DNA from: Epiperipatus broadwayi
Lineage: Eukaryota; Onychophora; Udeonychophora; Euonychophora; Peripatidae
Direction of reading: 5' to 3'
Length of the DNA: 64,000 nt
Assembly: GCA_028023455.1 (NCBI GenBank)
Contig: JAQFVV010012422.1
Coordinates: 7,063,710-7,127,709 of the forward strand
Positions within the stretch are counted from its first letter, which is position 1. Each line of letters begins with the position of its first letter. Positions 40,819 to 52,555 of this stretch are shown piece after piece. Made by a program: the position numbers and the translations under genes. The notes under the pieces were generated by a model. It saw only the letters and a list, made by a program, of their open reading frames with translations. It did not search any database and was not told the DNA's origin.

Positions 40819-40852
40819 AGTTGACATATGAAAAAAAAAAAAAACTACTTCT

Positions 40853-41850
40853 TGAAAAATGTAAATAGCTGCATGAAATTTTCTTGAAAACTCTAAATTA
40901 GCTTGGGGAGAGTATCTGGATTCTAGTCCTGGCTATGAGATTACAGGATTATGCACTAACATACATTCTTGAGATCCTTCAATTTGGAGTATTCTATAGA
41001 GACATATAAATCACATGATTCCACCCTCGGCTTAAAATACACCAGCAGAATATCTTTAATCTGCTGTTCAGGCAGCACTCAAATAATGAATAAAAATACA
41101 CATTTATAGTTTATTATAGCAATATATATATATTCCATTATTTCCACACAAACTATAAAATCAATTATTTCTCTTTCCTTATGCTTTTTTTTTAACTTCT
41201 TCGCACCATTCACACTATTGTTTGTTTTAATTTAACTTGTCATTTTTTAATCAAAATAATTCTTAACTTTTGTTAACTTAATTTACTTTTTTTGTTGTTA
41301 AAAGCATTTTCTTTTTTAGTAATTCCAGAGTGAGACTACAGAGTGTAAATAATTCCATTTTACATTTCAAGTTATTATTATTTTAAGAGTTAAATGCACT
41401 CTTTCAAAGAGATTGTTTCTTTCAAAAGTTATTTCTGTGCTCATTTTTAAACTTATAATATTTAAATATATTCTTTTAAAACTTAGGATTATTTTTAAAA
41501 GAAAATAAAAATTCAATTATCTCTCTATAGGTAAAAATAAAACAAATTTAATAATCCACTGCAAAAGCAAAAAAAGAAAAGAAAAAATGAAGACACCTGG
41601 GCCAAATTATGATGCAGTATGGGAAATTGAGGGATTAAATTTGGCACATGGGATCTCAAAATATATATAATAAATATCCAAATTCAATGAGACAAACTTT
41701 AAAAAAAAAGATTTTTTATACCATATTCATTCTATGAATGTATATTTGATATTCACCTAATTATAAGATATTTAATTCAGAGTCTGATTTTATATTGTGT
41801 ACTAGATATTCTTAAGAAGACGAATTGTTCTTCGGTTTTTATAAGGCTGG
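40853..41850. other. A+T-rich DNA without a recognisable gene
   Basis: No gene or defined repeat. A slightly G+C-richer patch at 40900-41080 is unidentified. Confidence 0.5.
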
Positions 41851-41864
41851 CAATTTTGATTTTT

Positions 41865-41955
41865 TTTAAAGTGTCATAGCATCGGCCGGGACGCGAACCC
41901 ACAACACAGACAACTGCCTGCAAGTGCAAGGCAGTCGCGCTGACCTTTCGACCAC
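41865..41955 (-). mobile_element. tRNA-like minimal SINE, copy 3, with perfect 14-bp target-site duplication
   Basis: CAATTTTGATTTTT flanks the insert at 41851-41864 and 41956-41969. On the minus strand the body reads GTGGTCGAAAGGTCAGCGCG (box A region), an anticodon-like CTGCC/GGCAG hairpin, GGTTCGCGTCCC (box B), an acceptor-like GGCCGATGC, a short linker and an A-tail. The first acceptor bases are missing or merged with the duplication. The anticodon loop is enlarged and carries TGC. Confidence 0.7.
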
Positions 41956-42190
41956 CAATTTTGATTTTTGTGAAAATTATTTTCATCAGTTGATAAAAAA
42001 AACAAAATGAGATGTAAAAATGTGAGCTTCTTTTATTAGCAAGCTTAATTCCAACCATTAAATGTCTATTGCAAGCAAACAGACTTAGAATTGAGATCTC
42101 ATTAAAGTAAGCAGTATTTAAGCTTCAAGTTGTAGATTTTGTCAACCACACTGTATTTTGTTAAAATGTTATTTAGAATCAATAAACCAA

Positions 42191-42261
42191 GCATTGGTGG
42201 TATAGTGGTTAGCATAGCTGCCTTCCAAGCAGCTGACCCAGGTTCGCTTCCTGATCAACGC
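42191..42261 (+). mobile_element. tRNA-Gly(TCC)-like minimal SINE, copy 4
   Basis: This is the copy closest to a real tRNA-Gly(TCC): GCATTGGTGGTATAGTGGTT, intact D-arm, anticodon loop CTTCCAA and box B GGTTCGCTTCC. The T-stem (CCAGG against CCTGA) and the acceptor (GCATTGG against TCAACGC) have mismatches. It ends with TTCGACATAT and nine A. A working tRNA gene cannot be fully excluded, but the shared linker and A-tail with the neighbouring copies favour a SINE. Confidence 0.65.
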
Positions 42262-42289
42262 TTCGACATATAAAAAAAAACTGCCTTTT

Positions 42290-43780
42290 TGCAGAACATA
42301 TTGGTGACTTTAATTATTCTTTTATTATTACTACAAAATAATTAATATTTTATTAATCATTGAAAAATAATAATACACTTAGATTATTAAAATGATTTTT
42401 GCAGAGAGAAATATGTTTTATTTCCAGGCTTACAATCTGGGTTTGAATCTAAATGAAATGTGCAGATTTTTTTCAAGTAACTGGCAGTTTTTAAGCATGC
42501 TAAATTTCTTTAAACAATTTTCCTTATAGCTATTTAATCATTGTAAGTAAATAGGTATCTAACTCAAAAATTCCAATCATTAAATATCTGGTAAAGGCAA
42601 AACAGACTTAAAACTCTCATTAAGGTAAGCAATGTTTAAGCTTTAAATTTTTTATATATTATATTATGGAAAAAATTCTAAATATTATTTAATCTACATT
42701 AAAATATACAAAAACTGACTAGAAGCACAAAACCTGGTGCATGGACTGTAAAATTGTTGGCCAATCTTACACATTATCAATAGCCAGGATACATTTTTTC
42801 CCCTTTCTTTATTATTCAGTCACTAAAAATAGTTATAACCTAATTCTCTTTTTACATGAATATTTTTGAAACAACACGAGTTTTAAAAATATATGTTTCT
42901 GTTTCTATATGAATTGTTTTAAAATAACACAATTGGTAAAAAAAAAAAAAGGTACTTTTGCAGAGCTGCTGTAATATATTCATGATTAGAATGAAGAAAC
43001 AAATGTTATTATCAGGAAGACTTAATAAAAATCATCTTACATTCTCAAAGTAATTCTTAGATTGTCTTAAGTTATTAACCATTTTTTTAATTCTAAATAA
43101 TTTAATGTAGGTAATATAAAATAATTAATTTTTCTTTTTAGAAGATTGTAAATGTTTTTAATTTGGTGTTTATTTAAGATTTGTTGAGTTCATCTTGGTT
43201 TCATCACAAAAGTAAAAAAAAGTTGTCTGTTAATATTTAATTTTTTTAAAAAGTTTCATCTCTTTATTTCCCATTATTTTAAAAACAAAATTCTTTTTTT
43301 TCAACAATATTTTTGCAAATGTAAAAATTTGTTTGTCTGCACTATAACATTTTTGATGTTGTTTGTTTGCATTTTGACATTAAGTTTTTTTTTAAAAAAA
43401 TCATTATTGGTGCTGATGTTAAAAAAATTTAATTTTGTTTAAATTTAATTGATTAATTTGTTTAAATTTATATTTATTAATTTTGCCAAAAATCAACATA
43501 ATAAGTCATGCATTGCAAATTTGTGATAGCAATGGTATTCCAATCATGCACAAACATATGCACTTATTGTCAGAAAATGACAGCGAATAAAACCTTGAAT
43601 ACTTTTCTGTTTTATGGGCAAGGAAGATGTCACCCATATTTTTGATAAATATACAGTGCTGGGCCTACAACTTCTCTTTTTAAATGTGTTAGTTGTTAAA
43701 TTTTAAAAAAATAATAAGTTAAATGAAATAAAAGTAATAAATGCCAATAAATTTCATTAATAATCTTTATTTCAATTTTT
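42290..43780. other. A+T-rich DNA without a recognisable gene
   Basis: No gene, RNA or defined repeat found; many homopolymers. Confidence 0.55.
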
Positions 43781-43794
43781 TTTTACTTATAATG

Positions 43795-44316
43795 AATAAG
43801 CATTTATTTTATAACATCTTGCGTGCGATTAAAATTACGATAGAATGACAGCCTGTTAAGCTAATTGCGCAGATGCTGTGAGAATGTTATTAATAAATGA
43901 ATACCTTCGAACAACCACATGATATAGTATTTGTATAAGAGTAAAAAAGAATCCTCTTACTCCTACGACTGTTTATATATGAGCAAATCTAAAGTAGTTG
44001 TAACGAAGGCGTGACTACATAATAGTCACTTTAAATTACTATATATAATGTCTGTATGAATGACGCCAAAATTTCATTGGCGTCATTCATACAGACATTA
44101 TATATAGTAATTTAAAGTGACTATTATGTAGTCACGCCTTCGTTACAACTACTTCAGATTTGCTCATATATAAACATTTGAGTCGTAGGAGTAAGAGGAT
44201 TCCTTTTTACTCTTATACAAATACTATATCATGTGGTTGTTCGAAGGTATTCATTTATTAATAACATTCTCACAGCGTCTGCGCAATTAGCTTAACAGGC
44301 TGTCATTCTATCGTAA
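43795..44316. mobile_element. 522-bp near-perfect fold-back element with 13-bp target-site duplication
   Basis: Arms from about 43833 to 44062 and 44075 to 44316 are almost exact reverse complements, with only a few bases at the centre. TTTACTTATAATG lies on both sides (43782-43794 and 44317-44329), so the element inserted as a unit. About 38 bp at the left lie outside the palindrome. Each arm has a conserved hairpin (GTGACTACATAATAGTCAC) and a TATATAA string. Related sequence forms the tandem array at 63.0-64.0 kb. No coding capacity. Confidence 0.85.
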
Positions 44317-44329
44317 TTTACTTATAATG

Positions 44330-45265
44330 GAAAAATGATAATTTGCTTTGAACTTTAAAATTTTCAATGGTTTGTGGAGAAAAACCAATGAGTATTTCAT
44401 TATAAGTGTTATTACTCTCAAGTTTTTTATTTTTCAAATGAAATTTATACTTATATCTCACTTTTTATTTATATTTAACATGCATGAATAGTAGACAAAA
44501 AATATGACATACTAGCAAAATTTTTCATATGGTTTATTTAATTATTTTCAACGATTTCTTAGGTATGGAACCAATCTTCTTATTTTCCATATATTTTTTT
44601 ACACAAATTTCTTTTACATGTAATTTTTGCAAACCAATATATCATGTAAAAAGAGAATTAGATGTGAATCTTTTTACTGATTAATAATTAAATAGCTATA
44701 TGTAAATTACCTAAAAAACTCTAGCTTGCCTTAAAAATGTCACCTAACTGGAAATATTTCACCCAGATTCAAATTTAGGTTATAAGCATGAGAGGCAAAC
44801 ACATTAATCATTACTTTATGAATCCTTTCCTTCTCTCTGCAAAATCATTTTAATAATTCAAGTATATCGTAAATTTTACTTAATGAATAATAACACATTA
44901 TCCCATGATAAAAATAAAAAAAATATTTAAACTCATTAGTGTGTTACTGACTCAAAATAACCTTTTGGCAAAATACAGTGTGGTTAACAAAGGGTGACAA
45001 CCTGTTATTAATAACATGGTAGCTTAATATTATTTCTCATCTACGATATTTCTCCTTCTGGGTTGACTTCTTCATGAAATCAGAGTTGTTAGCTTTTATA
45101 AAGTTTTACAATCTACATTTTATTTTATCTCTCATTTACAATTTTATATCTTAAACTCAATGCATAAACTCAATGATTTACTCTTTAATATCTATTCTCA
45201 TTAATAATCTTGTTTCTAATATTTTAAAATCCACTGTTTCTCCCTTTTTAAAAACATACTTCACA
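44330..45265. other. A+T-rich DNA without a recognisable gene
   Basis: Nothing gene-like; short frames only. Confidence 0.55.
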
Positions 45266-45276
45266 TTACGTTTTAC

Positions 45277-45341
45277 TTTTTTTTTCCATAAAAGCATTGC
45301 TTGCAAGGCAGCTGCACTGACCTCTAGGCTACCAATGCTTG
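45277..45341 (-). mobile_element. tRNA-like minimal SINE, copy 5, T-arm deleted, with target-site duplication
   Basis: On the minus strand: GCATTGG (45332-45338), a D-arm-like block, an anticodon arm GCTGCCTTGCAAGCA with TGC at the anticodon position, and then CAATGC (45294-45299), which can pair with GCATTG. The T-arm is gone. TTTTATGG and nine A follow. ACGTTTTAC (45268-45276) and ACGTGTTTTAC (45342-45352) flank the insert, consistent with retroposition. Confidence 0.6.
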
Positions 45342-45409
45342 ACGTGTTTTACATTTTTCATTTTATCTTTTCACAATCTGCATTTTCCAACATCTAATAT
45401 TTAACAGAA

Positions 45410-45775
45410 GAACAATCCAGAAACTTCAGACCACTCAAAAAAGATAGAAAGTTTATGTTGGAAGAAATATCATAAACAAAATATATAGTTAAAAAACCAA
45501 ATGATTATTCTTAACATCATTAAAAGAATTAAGAGATTGAAATGGATCTGGGTTAGATATATTGCTAGATGAGATGATATAGATGAACAATCGAGTCTTA
45601 AAATGGGTTCCAAGAGAATATAAAAACATAGAAAGATACCATATGTGAAATGAATGAATGAAATAAGATAATTTTTGGGTGTGGAAAAAAGAGGTTATGA
45701 ATTGATGAAACTGAATTAAAGTTGGAGAAATCTTTAATGTGCATTGGATATAATAATGTTTAATGATGATGACAT
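45410..45775 (+). pseudogene. RTE-like LINE, 3' end fragment
   Basis: Nucleotide-level similarity to the LINE tail at 3.23-3.61 kb is clear across the whole interval (the ACTTCAGACCACTCAAAAAAG start, the ATTAAAAGAATTAAGAGATT block and a TGATGATGA end). The protein reading is heavily broken by stops and indels; only the IKRIKRLKW-type and ARXDDXXXXS-type blocks can be traced. It is an older copy of the same family. Confidence 0.65.
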
Positions 45776-47400
45776 TTTATTTACTTGATCATTCTTTAAT
45801 TTTTAAATATCCACTCTTATCCTAAACAATACATTAATTCTCTTCCTATATATATATATATTCAAACCCAATATATTGTTAATCTTCATAGAAAGCATAA
45901 TGTATTCTTGTCCGTAATTTTTTCTTCCATATTTTATCTTTTTTTATTACTTTATCCATTATTAGTAGCTATCAGAAAGAATTATTAGAATTTTAACTCC
46001 AGATGAAAAAAAGAAAAAAAGGCAAAGAACAAAAAATATATCACAAGGTAGTCCTTTGCTCTGTTTATTTAACATTTTACAAAAATGTCTTTTAACTTCT
46101 ATGGCAAACTTTTTTTATTTTCTGGAAGACTTCAACACATTGTCCAAAGGGGAGCATAACATTTATACTACAATAGCTAAATTTAAATTAATTTATTTTT
46201 GCCAACTAAAAATATACTTAGGAAGGTACTGTGATAGCTACTTGTTCAACTTAAAAGATAATATGAAATTAGGGTACTTGAAAATTGGTAGTGGTACTAC
46301 ATACTGCTTGTAGTGGTTGAGGGTTAAAAACTAGTTTTTTATTATGAAATTGGTAATTAGTGGTGGCTGGCCCATAAGCACTGTAGCAATGCAGATAAAT
46401 ATATTAAATTTGTATTTAGAAATATCAATAAACTGTTTTTAAAAAGAATTATTTGAACCAATGTTTAAGATTCTATTCAAATATGCTTTGCCAGTGTCAG
46501 CAATCTCATATTCAGTGACTTACAGTCAGTTCTACTAAGATTAGTTTATACTTATCAATACAAAAAACTAGTACAATTGGAGCTGCTCACTGTGACAGTG
46601 GCAAAGGGAAGCAACATGATAGAACAATTAATAGGAGAGATATTAGGTCAGGCCCATATATATATATATATTATTTAAATATTGGTCATAAAATGGAGTG
46701 TGAGAAGAATATTAAAGCCATGTTAAAAATTATTGAAAAACGATTGTTATGAAACTTTATACATTCAGAAAAATTTGGATAGATGTATAAATATAATTAA
46801 AGATCCAGAAAAATTAGGTGGAAAATGGGCATTATTAAATAATTGGAAGATTTAAAAATTACGTTAAAATTGTGAATGAGAGTTTATAAAAATAGGGGGG
46901 GGGGCACAGAATATTTATTTATATAAAAATATATGTATAAGTATTTATATAGTTTTAAACATTTTTTTATGTATTTTTATTTTATGTCATTTATTTATAT
47001 GTATAATGTTAATTATATTGTTACGGCAAAATAATGTCCAATAGATGGAGTAAATGTAATTAATAGTCATGGGATATATAAAACTTTATATCTTGAAAAT
47101 GTCTCAATTAGAAATGAAATCCACGTTAATAATTAAATAATTGTAAATATAATTAGTTGTCTGTTTCAATTTTATTTAGATTGATTATTATATTACCTAT
47201 TTTGGTTTATTTTTTTTATTCTTTTCATTTAGGATGAGAAATAAAATATTGTTTTTTTTTTTTTTTTTTGTAATTAACATTTGTAAAATTAACATATAGA
47301 TATTTATTTCAGAAAAATATAACATAATAATAATAATAATAATATTTTAAATATTTATCATGATGAGAGTTGGTGCTGAATATACAAAAAAATTATACTT
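45776..47400. other. A+T-rich DNA without a recognisable gene
   Basis: No defined element. Poly(T) at 47252-47269, a (TAA)n run near 47325, and a run of nine G near 46899 are present. Confidence 0.55.
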
Positions 47401-47406
47401 TCCCAA

Positions 47407-47697
47407 TTGACCGTATATGAAAATATTAAAATAAAAAGTAATGGCCAATCTATTCCAGATATTATTATTTGTCAAACATTAACTGGCAAAAACAAAAAAT
47501 ACATTAAAACTTTTAACAATGATTGGTTTGAAAAAATAAAATGGTTGCGTGATTACGAAATTAAAAATGCTCTGTTTGTTTTCTTGCTTACTTTTTGGCA
47601 GCGATACTGTAATAAAACAAATATTTGTTTCTTTAATTGCTACATTAGAATAATTACATTTTCCGACTTATTTTTGTCATTAAATATAATTTATTAA
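47407..47697 (+). pseudogene. Possible hAT-type transposase N-terminal relic
   Basis: This 96-codon frame contains FNNDWFEKIKWLRDYEIKNA followed by LFVFLLTF. hAT transposases with a TTF-type zinc finger carry an F-x-x-x-WF-x-K-x-x-WL-x-Y-s/e block followed by an a-F-C-x-x-C block. The aromatic spacing matches, but both cysteines are replaced, so the zinc site would be dead. The rest of the frame has no motif. The match is short; the frame could also be unrelated. Confidence 0.35.
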
Positions 47698-47712
47698 GCG
47701 CAAGCAGTTCGT

Positions 47713-48029
47713 AATTAAAGTGAAAGACTGAAAATAATATTTACATACGTTACTGTCAATTCATAAGATTCGAAAAATTACTTCGTAGTAAATCGAAAGA
47801 GTTCGCGTTGTTGATTTATAAATAATACGCAGTGAGTTAAATGTGAAGATGTTTAAAACTTCACACTCTTAAGTCCAAATGCTTCAGACTGGCTTATATA
47901 TAGAAATTTAAGTAAAGAGAAAAGTGAAACTACTTAAGAGCTCCCTATACAGTCATCATTACATCTGATTGGCTGTCATATAAGCATTCTAAAAACGCAT
48001 GCGAGAGGTTTCAGACTTTCACTTTAATT
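47713..48029. mobile_element. 317-bp inverted-terminal-repeat element (MITE-like)
   Basis: Terminal repeats AATTAAAGTGAAAGACTGAA (from 47713) and its mirror (ending 48029) match over 21 bp with one mismatch. The interior is non-coding, G+C-richer than its surroundings, and contains TTATATATAG. No convincing target-site duplication was found, so the superfamily is undetermined. It lies just after the hAT-like relic, but a link is not shown. Confidence 0.65.
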
Positions 48030-48825
48030 CTGTCATTAAAATTATTTTTCTTGTTTCTTTTTTTTTTTTTTAATAGAGCAATGCAACATTTTACTTATTG
48101 TTTCCCATTTTCTTATTTGTTATGGATTAGTTTTTTCATGGGTTTTTCTATATGGTGCCATCTAGTGAATAGATCATCAATATTCAAATAGAACACTCAC
48201 TTTATCAATACTATCAAAACAATAAATAGCAAAATTAATGTTTATTTATATTTTTAGTAGAACTTGGCTTTCTAATAAGGAATTAAAGATTTTTTTTCTG
48301 AAATCCAAAACATTCACAGAACTGGAAAAGTCATGGAACCAGGAATTTTATCTGAATTACTTTGCATTATAGGATATCAAATATCAATTTCAATTCGGAT
48401 TTCATTTTAAATTATTGTAATTCTGTGTAATAAATAAAATCATTGGATGCTTTACTGCTTGAAAATTCGTGAAAAGTGTTTGAGTGCCAAAATATCCCAG
48501 CGTCTTACACTGTAGAGTCTCACACACTACCCATTGTAATAAACTACATAGAGCACTTAATTTTGTAACAATTAAAGCAATCTAAAGTAATCTTAAAAAT
48601 TGATTGTAACTTTTTATATATCAGTTTTTTTTAAAAAAAAACTGTTTTTAGATCATTTAAACTATACATAATACATTCATATAGATGTGTAATAATTTGG
48701 AAATACAAAATTATAATTTGAAGTTGATATTTAACATCCTATAATGTAATCTAATTTACAAAATATTTACAGATCTCTGATGGCAGGTTTAAGTCCACTC
48801 AATACAGTTAAAAAATACAAATTTA
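48030..48825. other. A+T-rich DNA without a recognisable gene
   Basis: No motif or repeat identified. Confidence 0.5.
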
Positions 48826-50078
48826 AGGGGGACAGGAAAGTAATCTTTTTTAAAAAAAAACATTTTTAATATAAATTTTATTAAAGAAAAAATTAATATT
48901 ATTCAATTATATAATCACCATCATTAATTATAACCGTATTTCAATAATCTACTAAGTTTAGAACTCCTTTTATGAAAAAAGTTTTTTTCTTTAGAGGTAA
49001 AAAAAATTATATTAAACTCCTTTATATATCATCTTATGGACAGTTTTTAGTTCTTATGTTGTGTTCTAAGGATCTGAATAAGTGATAGTCACTAGGGGCA
49101 ATATCTAGAAAAGGTGGAGGATATGTAGAAGTTCTTATTCTAACTGCCTAAATTTTTTTCCAGTCATTCTTGCAGAATATGGTTTTGCATTATCTTACTG
49201 CAATATTACACCTTTTCAATTGATAAATGCAGGATGTTTGATTAATGCTTGATATAGTTGCTCTAATTGTTCACAGCAGATGGTTGCTGTGATGTCTTAT
49301 CTTAATCCATTAGTTCACAATGAATAATTCCATGAATATCTCACCAAATGCACAACAGAACCTTTTGTGGATGCAATCCATCTTTAGGTGCTGGAATTGG
49401 AGTTTGATTTGGAGAAACCCATGGTTATTTTGTGTTTAATATTCTTATACAGCACCCATTTTTTATCACCAGTTACAACTCATTCCAAAAAAGAAGTCAT
49501 TTTGTTGTCTGGCCAACAATGAATTGCAAATCCCAGTCTCTGTGCTTTACTGCTTTCAGACAGTTCACATGATACCCATACACCCTGTTTAAGAATTTTC
49601 CCAATCTTATGTAAGTGCTCGTGGACAGTTGACTATGATGAATTAAGTTTCTCTGCTAATTCTTGTATGTTTTGTTTTGGATCTGATTCAATAAGACCAT
49701 TAAAAACATCATCACCTATGGTAAAAGATCCTCCAGATCTAGGAAAGAGAGATCAAAATTTTTTTCTGCAAATCTCTTATTTGTTAACTTTCAATACATC
49801 TCCATAAATTGAGTAAATGATTTTGGTAGCCTCAGTAGCATTGTTTTTTTAGTGAAACAAAAACAGCATACAATGACGTAAATGATGCTCTTCAATTTTA
49901 AAGTTTGCCATATTAAATAAAATAATCTAAAATTTAAAAAAACAAACAGATTTTTTAAATAAAAAGGTAATTCTACTATTTAAATAAAAATTAAATTTAA
50001 TAATTTATGTTTTATTTAAATTAAAACAATCGGCTAAAATTGAACTATTAAAAATAATTGATTACTTTCGGTCCATCT
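48826..50078 (-). mobile_element. Full-length mariner transposon, inactive
   Basis: Inverted ends AGGGGGACAGGAAAGTAATC (48826-48845) and, on the other strand, AGATGGACCGAAAGTAATC (50060-50078) match after one inserted G. Both are bordered by TA (48824-48825 and 50079-50080), the target duplicated by mariner elements. The 1253-bp length is normal for the family. It encloses a single degraded transposase on the minus strand. Confidence 0.9.
48899..49911 (-). pseudogene. Mariner transposase pseudogene (DD34D type)
   Basis: Reading from an ATG at 49911, blocks include QNIQELAEKLN (helix-turn-helix region), VVTGDKKWVLY with the first Asp (codon 49465-49467), WVSPNQTP, LHPQKVLLCIW followed by DIHGIIHYEL, DNAKPYSARMTGKK with the second Asp (codon 49192-49194), and PPPFLDIAPSDYHLFRSLEH with the third Asp (codon 49088-49090). 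The last two are about 34 residues apart. The frame ends NDGDYIIE at a stop at 48899-48901. Several stops and frameshifts, including one just before the second Asp, make it inactive. Mariner transposases cut and paste DNA at TA sites in the nucleus. Confidence 0.9.
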
Positions 50079-50600
50079 TATAGTACTAAAATCTCAATCT
50101 AATAGAGACTGATTTAGGAATATTTGTACATTTATTAAATGTTTGTTGTTTGAAGTAAGCACTAGTTAAATAAATTTGGTTATATATATATGTTAACTTT
50201 TTTTAAACAAATTGTAATTTAATTATAAGCACTAGGATTTGAGCCTACATCAGCCAGCATTGTGTTCACCGAGAGAAATGATTCCAAGTGCAAAATAAAG
50301 AAGGCATGGTTCATTGCTAACAATCCTAATTCTATAAACAAAAAGAAATCCTGCTCCCCCTTCTTGAAAAAGTGAGCGATTTAACTCATTTGTGCGAATT
50401 TACATATATTTACATCATAGTTATAGTTCTCATTCTCCAGTCTACCAGATATGATATAAGTCCACAATATCAAAAGTGGCTTAACATAATATTATAACAA
50501 ACGTTGTATTCCTAACACTTATAATTTAATTGAATTATAAATATGACTAGTATAAATAAGGATTAAACTACTTCATACAAACAAATGCATAGCACTTAAT
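50079..50600. other. A+T-rich DNA without a recognisable gene
   Basis: No coding or repeat feature seen. Confidence 0.5.
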
Positions 50601-51090
50601 GAATAATATTTCTATATTATAATTTTCACTACTTCACTGTTATGCAAGATAGGGAATGGTTTCTGTCCACTTTTAACACCTTGTATAGGAGTGAAATCAT
50701 TAACATATGGCTAAAAATATATAAAAAAGATGTAGGATTCCCAAGATGCACTTTTTATTCTGAACCAGCACTCATCATCTCATACATATTGTTATCATTA
50801 GATAGCCAATTAATACAGTTTGATTGACAAGTGCCAAACTTATCCCACCCTCACAACTTTGACACAAATCACTTAACGGAAGTATATTAATAATTTTTAT
50901 TAGTCATTTATTAAACCAGAGATTATCTACTTAATAAATAATATTTCTGTGGAGTAATTTTCACTACACTACTATCATACAAGGCAGGGAATGGTTTCTA
51001 TTCACTTTTAATACCTTGTTGAGGGGTATAATCATAAACACACACCTATGAAAAAATGTATGATTCCCAGCACATTTAATGCTGAACCAG
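50601..51090 (-). repeat. Two direct copies of family A with dead hammerhead relics
   Basis: Positions 50602-50775 and 50938-51088 are diverged direct repeats with a period near 337 bp. Each contains, on the minus strand, the family A stem II string (GTGCTGGTTCAG or CTGGTTCAGCA) with damaged core boxes: GATGATGA for CTGATGA and AAAAA or TTAAA for GAAA. The segment between them matches the host repeat around the 18.1-kb insertion. Confidence 0.65.
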
Positions 51091-52555
51091 TCTTCCCAAG
51101 TTTTATATACTCTTCTAATAAATTACATCAACTTATAATATGTTCAAAGTAAAATAATTACAATCTGATCATTTGTGCTTCAAAGAAAAGTTCATATCCA
51201 ATCCCATTGAGCACCCAGAAGCATGATTTCTTCACTACTCATACTAGGTAAAACAAAAAAAATTACCTAGTTAGAACTGTTTTATTTTGGGTGAAAATTA
51301 TAAAATGTTCTAATTTATTAGAAAAATATACAATAATTAGAAAGGATAGTGATGAAAGAAGGGGGTGCCCAGAAATGGGATATATATAAATCTATTAAAA
51401 AAACACACAAATATGATATCTTCCTGAAATATACGTTTATATGATCATTTAATGACGTCTAATAAAAACAATTAACCTTTAAGTGAACATCCAGTATTTC
51501 ATGTTATTAATTTTGTATGTAACTACGATATGGAAAATAAAACAATAATAAAAAATCTGGCGAAATATGTTAACCAATGAAACTAATGATAACTAATTTG
51601 AGAAAATTTCAAGACTAAATGTCTACTTCCCGATTAAAAACTAAAGGTCTTTGATTTTTTAAAGATAAAGTTTAAATGGAATCTAAAAGTTGAGAGGAAG
51701 CATTTAAATTCTTGTTTAAGTTAAAATTTTTAATATTCTAGATAACAAAAGCACACATGAATAATATAGAATAAACATAATAAAAATTCTCGAAATTTTG
51801 GTATGAAAAACAAAACATAGAATTGTAGAGACGGAGAGAAACGTTAAATTTTCAACGTTATTAGAAATATTCTTCTTTTTTTTTTAGTTTAAATAAAATT
51901 AGAACTTTGATCAGATAAAAAACATTTGCAACTATATGTTGGATTATTTTCAGCCTCTAGTTTTAATCGTTAAATGCTTTTTTTAAACTTGATTTAAACT
52001 TTTTCAAAATAATTAACTGTTAATAAATAACGCACAAATTACACGTAATATATAACACAACGTTTCAACACCTAAAGAAGAGAGGAAATAATGTAACTCG
52101 CAGTATTAAATTATATACTAACCTGAGTCTTATTAACAAATGATGGTATTTGAAAAGTGTAAATAGAGTTTGAATTTTCCTAAAAATATCCCTTAGCAAT
52201 TAAAATTAGATAATGAAAATAGTTAATTAAAACAATAAAACACAATTTTAAGTAAAATATCAAAAGGTTATTAATTATAAAAACTATTTAAGAACTTTTA
52301 TTTATATATAAATAAATTCTTTAAAGAAAATCACTGAAAGTGAAGACATTTGTCTGTAGCAAGTGCTAGTTGAAGTGGGCTTTGTTTTCATTTTTTTAAT
52401 TTTACTTCCTTGTTAAAAGCTACCAGATTCCCACTTATTAACTATTAATGGGATATATTGTCTAAGAATTGATTATTTTATTAAAGTCCTAAACATGCTT
52501 AAAAATTTTCAGCCATGTAGAAAATTTCCATTTGAATTCCAAACCATCTTCATTT
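51091..52555. other. A+T-rich DNA without a recognisable gene
   Basis: Nothing gene-like is visible. Confidence 0.55.

Noticed and set aside
41777-42058. 93-codon minus-strand frame
   Set aside because: It reads through a tRNA-like SINE, its tail and its target duplication; no protein motif.
38674-42261. Functional tRNA-Gly(TCC) gene cluster
   Set aside because: Copies have mismatched acceptor or T stems, damaged D-loops in one case, a shared linker plus A-tail, and flanking duplications for some; retroposed SINEs explain them better. The copy at 42191 remains the least certain.
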